Source of the DNA: an uncultured Asticcacaulis sp.
GTDB lineage: Bacteria; Pseudomonadota; Alphaproteobacteria; Caulobacterales; Caulobacteraceae
Assembly: GCA_946480525.1 (NCBI GenBank)
Contig: CAMLLA010000124.1
Coordinates: 1 to 10,087, forward strand
DNA length: 10,087 nt
Reading direction: 5' to 3'
Notes under the pieces: generated by a model
Databases searched by the model: none
What the model was told of the DNA's origin: nothing
Seen by the model: only the letters and a program-made list of their open reading frames with translations
Shown here: positions 6,871 through 10,087 of the stretch, piece after piece
Layout of the letters: each line of letters starts with the position of its first letter
Position numbering within the stretch: the stretch's first letter is position 1
Translations under genes and position numbers: made by a program

Positions 6871-7125
6871 TTAGTGTACGGCAGCCGCCGACGTCGTCGT
6901 CGTGGTCGTCGTTGTCTCGGCAGCGGCCGGGCTGGCGGCTACGCCGGCGTCAGAAGCCGTAGCCGAAGCCGCCGGGTCAGCCGCCATCGGATCGGCGACG
7001 ACCGAGGTCGTTTCCGTCGAGGTTTCGGTGGTGGTGTGGGTGTCTTCCGTCTTGGTGCAGGCGGTGACGGTCAGGGAGGCAGCGACGGCAGCCAGAATGG
7101 TCAGCTTGATGGAGGTCTTGCGCAC
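6871..7125 (-). CDS. Small Thr/Ala-rich lipoprotein
   Basis: This 84-residue protein starts at a GTG (7123-7125), with AAGGAAA about six bases upstream. MRKTSIKLTILAAVAASL is a lipoprotein signal with the lipobox V-T-A-C23, so the mature form is a lipid-anchored peptide of 62 residues, N-acylated at C23. The mature part has no recognisable domain: 19 of the 61 residues after the Cys are Thr, in two clusters (about 24-40 and an unbroken run of eight at 70-77) around an Ala/Asp/Pro-rich linker. It is likely disordered. Small lipoproteins of this kind are common in Caulobacterales, but I do not recognise a family and assign no function. The signal peptide, lipobox, ribosome binding site and adjacent terminator support it as a real gene. 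Its leader can fold over the ribosome binding site (see 7131-7157). Confidence 0.72.
   Translation of the reverse strand: MRKTSIKLTILAAVAASLTVTACTKTEDTHTTTETSTETTSVVADPMAADPAASATASDAGVAASPAAAETTTTTTTTSAAAVH
6892..6915 (-). repeat. Trinucleotide tract coding for eight threonines
   Basis: Eight consecutive Thr codons, six of them ACG, form a short imperfect trinucleotide repeat near the 3' end of the lipoprotein gene. Gain or loss of a unit by slippage would stay in frame. Confidence 0.7.
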
Positions 7126-7130
7126 GGGAG

Positions 7131-7157
7131 GTTTCCTTCTTCACAAAGAAGTGAAAC
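7131..7157 (-). promoter_or_regulatory. Leader hairpin overlapping the lipoprotein ribosome binding site
   Basis: On the minus-strand RNA an outer GUUUC/GAAAC pairing and an inner CUUCUU/AAGAAG pairing stack into an 11-bp stem with one bulged A (7152) and a UGUG loop. The 3' arm is AAGAAGGAAAC, which contains the Shine-Dalgarno. A competing smaller hairpin (UUCAC with GUGAA, 7140-7155) would leave GAAGGAAAC free. That both pairings exist is seen in the sequence; a translational switch is inference. Confidence 0.45.
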
Positions 7158-7225
7158 TTATGACTGAGCCGGCGTTGTGAAGCGGTAAGTCAGACGCGTC
7201 ATTTTGATAAAATTTCGATAAGGGC

Positions 7226-8146
7226 TTACTGACACATGGCCATGATTGAGCCGATGTCGGCCAGAGATGCAATCGAACTGTCGTTGACGCCCCGCTCCTG
7301 CGCCACACGCTCCAGCATGATCCCCTGCGCTGCATCGGGACCGCTGAAGTCGTAAGCCGGATCCCTCTGGGCCTCATCCAGACTGATATACACCGCGCCC
7401 TCAGCCTCGAGTGTCGCCAGAATCTGAGGCATCATTTCGCCGGTAAACGCACCAATGTGGACCAGCAGCACGTAGGGAATGTCGCGACCATAGAGTCTCT
7501 GTGACAAGGTACGCGACCGCCTGATGGCGACCACGACATCACCCATGTATTTTTCGCGCAAGGCCACAATGGCGGCTTGATCGCCTTTGGCAACGCAACG
7601 GGCATATGCATCGGTATAGGCCCAGTCGTTGAAGTTCATCGTTACATCTGCGATTCTGTAGCCCTTGCTCTTCACATACTGCATGATCTCGTTGTGGGTG
7701 GCATCGGTGCCGGCGCTGAGATTGGGGAAGCGCAGCCAATGCCAGTCCTCGTTGCCCATAAGCGAACTCAGAACAGGTTCGTTTCCGTCGATGTCGGCTT
7801 TGACGGCTTCGACCGGGTTTTGTGAGGCATTCAAATGGCCATAGCCATGATTGCCAAGAGGGTGTCCCGCCGCTCGCCATGCTTCGAGCACGCCGATGGC
7901 CGACGGATCCGCCTCCAGACTCTTCCCGTTGATGAAGCCCCAGGCCTCCCTGACGCCGTGCGCCTTGAACGCTGCCAGGAAGTTGTCGGCCACCTGCTGA
8001 CGCGTGGTTCCCGGCGGCAGGGCGCCCTGGATGGTCAGATCGTCCACCGTGATGGACACCTCGAACCTTCTCGTGTCCTGCGCAAAGGCCACCCCGCTGA
8101 CCAATGTCACAGCCAGAACGGCGGCCAGTAAACGGGAAAAGGTCAT
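7226..8146 (-). CDS. Exported polysaccharide deacetylase-family (NodB fold) protein
   Basis: This 306-residue protein has a signal peptide (MTFSRLLAAVLAVTLVSG, likely cut after AFA at 22) and a NodB-type catalytic domain. Motif 1 is TVDDL (33-37), with the catalytic and metal-binding Asp pair at D35 and D36. Motif 2 is H100-G-Y-G-H104, the two zinc ligands. Motif 3 is R-F-P (139-141), and L-L-V-H230 fits the late histidine motif. NodB-fold enzymes remove N- or O-acetyl groups from chitin oligomers, peptidoglycan, xylan or exopolysaccharides; which of these applies cannot be read from the sequence. The Leu after the Asp pair, where many relatives have Gly, is a variation. The residues beyond about 240 are a C-terminal extension. 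GAGGAG lies a few bases before the ATG. It is transcribed divergently from the alpha/beta hydrolase across an AT-rich gap, so the two could share regulation. Confidence 0.85.
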   Translation of the reverse strand: MTFSRLLAAVLAVTLVSGVAFAQDTRRFEVSITVDDLTIQGALPPGTTRQQVADNFLAAFKAHGVREAWGFINGKSLEADPSAIGVLEAWRAAGHPLGNHGYGHLNASQNPVEAVKADIDGNEPVLSSLMGNEDWHWLRFPNLSAGTDATHNEIMQYVKSKGYRIADVTMNFNDWAYTDAYARCVAKGDQAAIVALREKYMGDVVVAIRRSRTLSQRLYGRDIPYVLLVHIGAFTGEMMPQILATLEAEGAVYISLDEAQRDPAYDFSGPDAAQGIMLERVAQERGVNDSSIASLADIGSIMAMCQ

Positions 8147-8184
8147 GGTGTCTCCTCGGATTGGCGCCGGATGCCTGCGGGTTT

Positions 8185-8200
8185 ATCAGCTTGGGCTGAT
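8185..8200. repeat. Inverted repeat ATCAGC-N4-GCTGAT
   Basis: Perfect 6-bp arms flank a 4-nt centre, in the leader of the deacetylase gene 39-54 bp before its start codon. It could be a regulator site or an mRNA hairpin. Confidence 0.5.
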
Positions 8201-8265
8201 GTTTCCCTTTAAAGTCATGCGACAGTTATTGTGTCTCTGCTCTATAGCGCGATCTATTTTACACT

Positions 8266-8280
8266 TGAAATTTAATTTCA
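8266..8280. repeat. Palindrome TGAAAT-N3-ATTTCA, candidate operator
   Basis: Perfect 6-bp arms flank a 3-bp centre near the middle of the divergent gap. On the minus strand it overlaps the candidate -35 of the deacetylase gene. A dimeric regulator bound here could act on both genes; no family is assigned. Confidence 0.45.
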
Positions 8281-8434
8281 TATGTGACACCTGCTTTTGT
8301 CAAGGCGCCCAGGTTCGGTGTGACTCACAGTTGCGATCTAAGATTTTGATTTTGGCCGATATTTTTGGCGAGACCGCTTACACTTTGGCTGCGCCGAGCT
8401 TCGTTTCGCCATATCGTTCTAAGGGAGCGCATAC

Positions 8435-9424
8435 GTGAACCTGTCACGCCGTAATCTGGTAAAATCCCCCTTGGTTCTCGCCACGATGTCGGCGGCCGGG
8501 CTGGGTGCGGCCGTCGATGTGCGGGCGCAGGCCGGCGCGACGGGGCGGCGCGACATTATCGACCTGTGGCCGCATCCGCCTACCGGCGCCCTGCATCCGG
8601 ACATGCCAGAGGTGGTCGAACAGACCTCAACCAGTCCAGGCTATAGCAGCAGGCGCACGAAGGGGATTTCAAAGCCCTATATGATTGCGCTCCCGGCGGC
8701 CCAGCCCAACGGCTCGGCCATGCTGATCATCCCGGGAGGCGCCTTCGAGTGGAATTATTTCGAGCACGAAGGCTATTATATCGCCGACATCCTGGGCCGC
8801 GCGGGCATTACCTGTTTTGTGCTGGTCTATCGCCTGGCTCAGGATGGGTGGCGTGACCCGGTAAGGGTCGGTCCCGCCGACGCCCAGCGGGCGATGCGTG
8901 TTATCCGCGCCAATGCCAGGCGCTTCCACCTCGATCCGGCGCGCGTCGGCGTCGTGGGATTCAGCGCCGGTGGCTTTCTGACGACAACCCTCGCGACGCG
9001 GCATGCGGCAAACCTCTATGCGCCGGTTGACGAGGCGGATCAGCTCAGCGCCCGGCCACTGCTTGCGGCGCCGATCTACCCCGTGCAAAGCGTCGATCCT
9101 GCCTATGCCTATGGCGGCGTCGCGCCTTCACTGTTTGGCGGCTTGCCTACGGCTGCGCAAATACGGGAGTGGTCACCGGATCTCAACGTCACGCCGGCCG
9201 CGGCGCCGACCTTCCTGGTGCACGCCGGGGACGACAATGCGGTGCCCGTGGCGAACGCGCTGCGGCTTCGTGATGCCATGGTCGCAGCCAGGGTGACGGT
9301 GGAGACCCACCTGTTCGCCCACGGCGGTCATGGCTTTGGCGTGGGTGGGCAACCGGGCAATCCAGACGGTCCATGGCTGCCTTTGCTGCTTAACTTTGCG
9401 CGACGGGAAAAGCTATTCGTCTAG
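8435..9424 (+). CDS. Tat-exported alpha/beta hydrolase, acetyl-xylan-esterase-like
   Basis: This 329-residue protein starts at a GTG with AGGGAG seven bases upstream. The N-terminus has a twin-arginine signal (SRRNLVK at 4-10, a hydrophobic stretch to about 26, cleavage likely near AQA at 33), so it should be exported folded. The alpha/beta hydrolase domain shows the oxyanion motif PGGAF (100-104), then F-E-H-E-G-Y and V-Y-R-L-A (131-135) as in sugar esterases often annotated as acetyl xylan esterase or BD-FAE-like. The nucleophile elbow is G-F-S177-A-G-G. The probable acid is D267 in GDDNAVP and the base is H299 in HGGHGF. The triad is complete, so it should be an active carboxylesterase on acylated saccharides; the exact substrate is unknown. 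It converges with bdhA, 42 bp away, and no clear terminator lies between them. Confidence 0.85.
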   Translation: MNLSRRNLVKSPLVLATMSAAGLGAAVDVRAQAGATGRRDIIDLWPHPPTGALHPDMPEVVEQTSTSPGYSSRRTKGISKPYMIALPAAQPNGSAMLIIPGGAFEWNYFEHEGYYIADILGRAGITCFVLVYRLAQDGWRDPVRVGPADAQRAMRVIRANARRFHLDPARVGVVGFSAGGFLTTTLATRHAANLYAPVDEADQLSARPLLAAPIYPVQSVDPAYAYGGVAPSLFGGLPTAAQIREWSPDLNVTPAAAPTFLVHAGDDNAVPVANALRLRDAMVAARVTVETHLFAHGGHGFGVGGQPGNPDGPWLPLLLNFARREKLFV

Positions 9425-9466
9425 GGCCTGATGCGTTCACTTCGGCCCGGGCGTCAGTCGCGTGAG

Positions 9467-10087
9467 CTACTGCGCGACCCAGCCGCCGTCCATGCTGAGC
9501 GGGGCGCCGTTGATCTGGCTGCCGGCGTCCGAACACAGGAAGACAGCCAGGGCGGCCACCTGTTCGGCCGTGACGAACTGCTTGGTCGGCTGGGCGGCCA
9601 GAAGCACGTCGCGGATGACCTGTTCCTCGGTAATGCCGCGCGCCTTGGCCGTATCCGGGATCTGCTTTTCGACCAGGGGCGTCTTCACATAGCCGGGGCA
9701 GATAGCGTTGCAGGTGATGCCGAATTCGGCGCCTTCCAGTGCGATGGTCTTGGTAAAGCCCAGCAGGCCGTGCTTGGCGGCGACATAGGCCGATTTGAAC
9801 GGTGAGGCGACCAGGGCGTGGGCCGAAGCGATATTGATGATCCGCCCCCACTTTTTCGCCTTCATGTCGTCGAACACCAGGCGCGTGGTGTGGAAGGACG
9901 CCGTCAGATTGAGCGCGATGATCGCATCCCACTTTTCAGGCGGAAAGGTTTCGATCGGGGATACATGCTGGATGCCGGCGTTGTTGACCAGCACATCGAC
10001 CCCGCCCAGCTTGTCCTGCGCGGTAAAGATCAGTGACTTGATAGCGTCGGGTTTCGTCAGGTCGGCGCCGTCGAACAGCACGGCAAC
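9467..10087 (-). CDS. bdhA: D-3-hydroxybutyrate dehydrogenase, N-terminus beyond the window
   Basis: The frame stays open to the right edge, so the 206 residues seen are the C-terminal part of a protein usually near 260; about 55 residues with the NAD-binding glycine motif are missing. It oxidises D-3-hydroxybutyrate to acetoacetate with NAD in the cytoplasm, in poly-hydroxybutyrate and ketone-body use. Visible short-chain dehydrogenase features are NNAG, the catalytic Ser in NIASAH, and Y-V-A-A-K. The residues that mark this enzyme against other members of the superfamily are also present: Gln in NNAGIQHV, His in SAHAL, Lys in SPFKSAY and Gln in QPTKQF. The segments CPGYVKTPLVEKQIPD and EEQVIRDVLLAAQPTK, and the ending DGGWVAQ, are close to known BdhA proteins. 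No upstream partner can be seen. Confidence 0.93.
   Translation of the reverse strand, partial: VAVLFDGADLTKPDAIKSLIFTAQDKLGGVDVLVNNAGIQHVSPIETFPPEKWDAIIALNLTASFHTTRLVFDDMKAKKWGRIINIASAHALVASPFKSAYVAAKHGLLGFTKTIALEGAEFGITCNAICPGYVKTPLVEKQIPDTAKARGITEEQVIRDVLLAAQPTKQFVTAEQVAALAVFLCSDAGSQINGAPLSMDGGWVAQ

Larger units (their letters stand above)
8147..8434. promoter_or_regulatory. Divergent AT-rich promoter region
   Basis: These 288 bp separate the start codons of the deacetylase and the alpha/beta hydrolase and must carry both promoters. They are visibly richer in A and T than the flanking genes. On the minus strand, TTCAAG and TATAGA spaced 17 bp apart are a weak promoter candidate for the deacetylase. 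I see no convincing plus-strand promoter; the hydrolase leader ends with AGGGAG (8422-8427) before its GTG. Two inverted repeats are listed separately. Confidence 0.6.

Overview
The window is about 10 kb of GC-rich, densely coding chromosomal DNA. It looks like an alphaproteobacterium, and gene content and style point to Caulobacterales (for example Asticcacaulis or a relative). This is an inference from four things: an Atm1-type exporter, a 3-hydroxybutyrate dehydrogenase, several exported carbohydrate esterases, and Zur-like operators. I see no insertion sequences, phage genes, tRNA, rRNA or CRISPR arrays. Nine protein genes are supported, one of them cut by the right edge.

Left part (1-3949), all genes on the minus strand. 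A strong hairpin terminator (24-52) lies just beyond a GT39-type membrane glycosyltransferase with a large extracytoplasmic C-terminal region. Upstream of it are a small Dabb-fold protein, a MerC-family membrane protein and a secreted SGNH/CE12 rhamnogalacturonan-acetylesterase-like enzyme. The gap before merC holds two oppositely oriented copies of a 17-bp motif with a GTTA-N5-TAAC core. This resembles a Zur operator and is the clearest regulatory signal in the window.

Middle (3950-6807), genes on the plus strand. A FrnE/DsbA-like thiol oxidoreductase, with an extra C-terminal CX4C pair, starts divergently from the esterase. It is followed by an Atm1/HMT1-type ABC exporter with complete nucleotide-binding motifs, which ends at a 16-bp perfect hairpin terminator. 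Both proteins are plausibly linked to thiol or glutathione chemistry, but each appears to have its own promoter.

Right part (6808-10087). Two minus-strand genes encode exported products: a tiny Thr/Ala-rich lipoprotein, whose leader can fold over its own ribosome binding site, and a periplasmic polysaccharide-deacetylase-family protein. A 288-bp AT-rich divergent promoter region with two palindromes separates them from a plus-strand, Tat-exported alpha/beta hydrolase of the acetyl-xylan-esterase-like type. This gene converges with the 3' part of bdhA (3-hydroxybutyrate dehydrogenase).

Three exported enzymes that probably remove acyl groups from polysaccharides or oligosaccharides (CE12-like, NodB-fold, alpha/beta hydrolase) lie within 6.3 kb. 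This suggests a lifestyle that uses plant or microbial polysaccharides. They are not one operon, and I see no multi-gene novel system. The items most worth a second look are regulatory: the paired operators before merC and the alternative hairpins before the lipoprotein.
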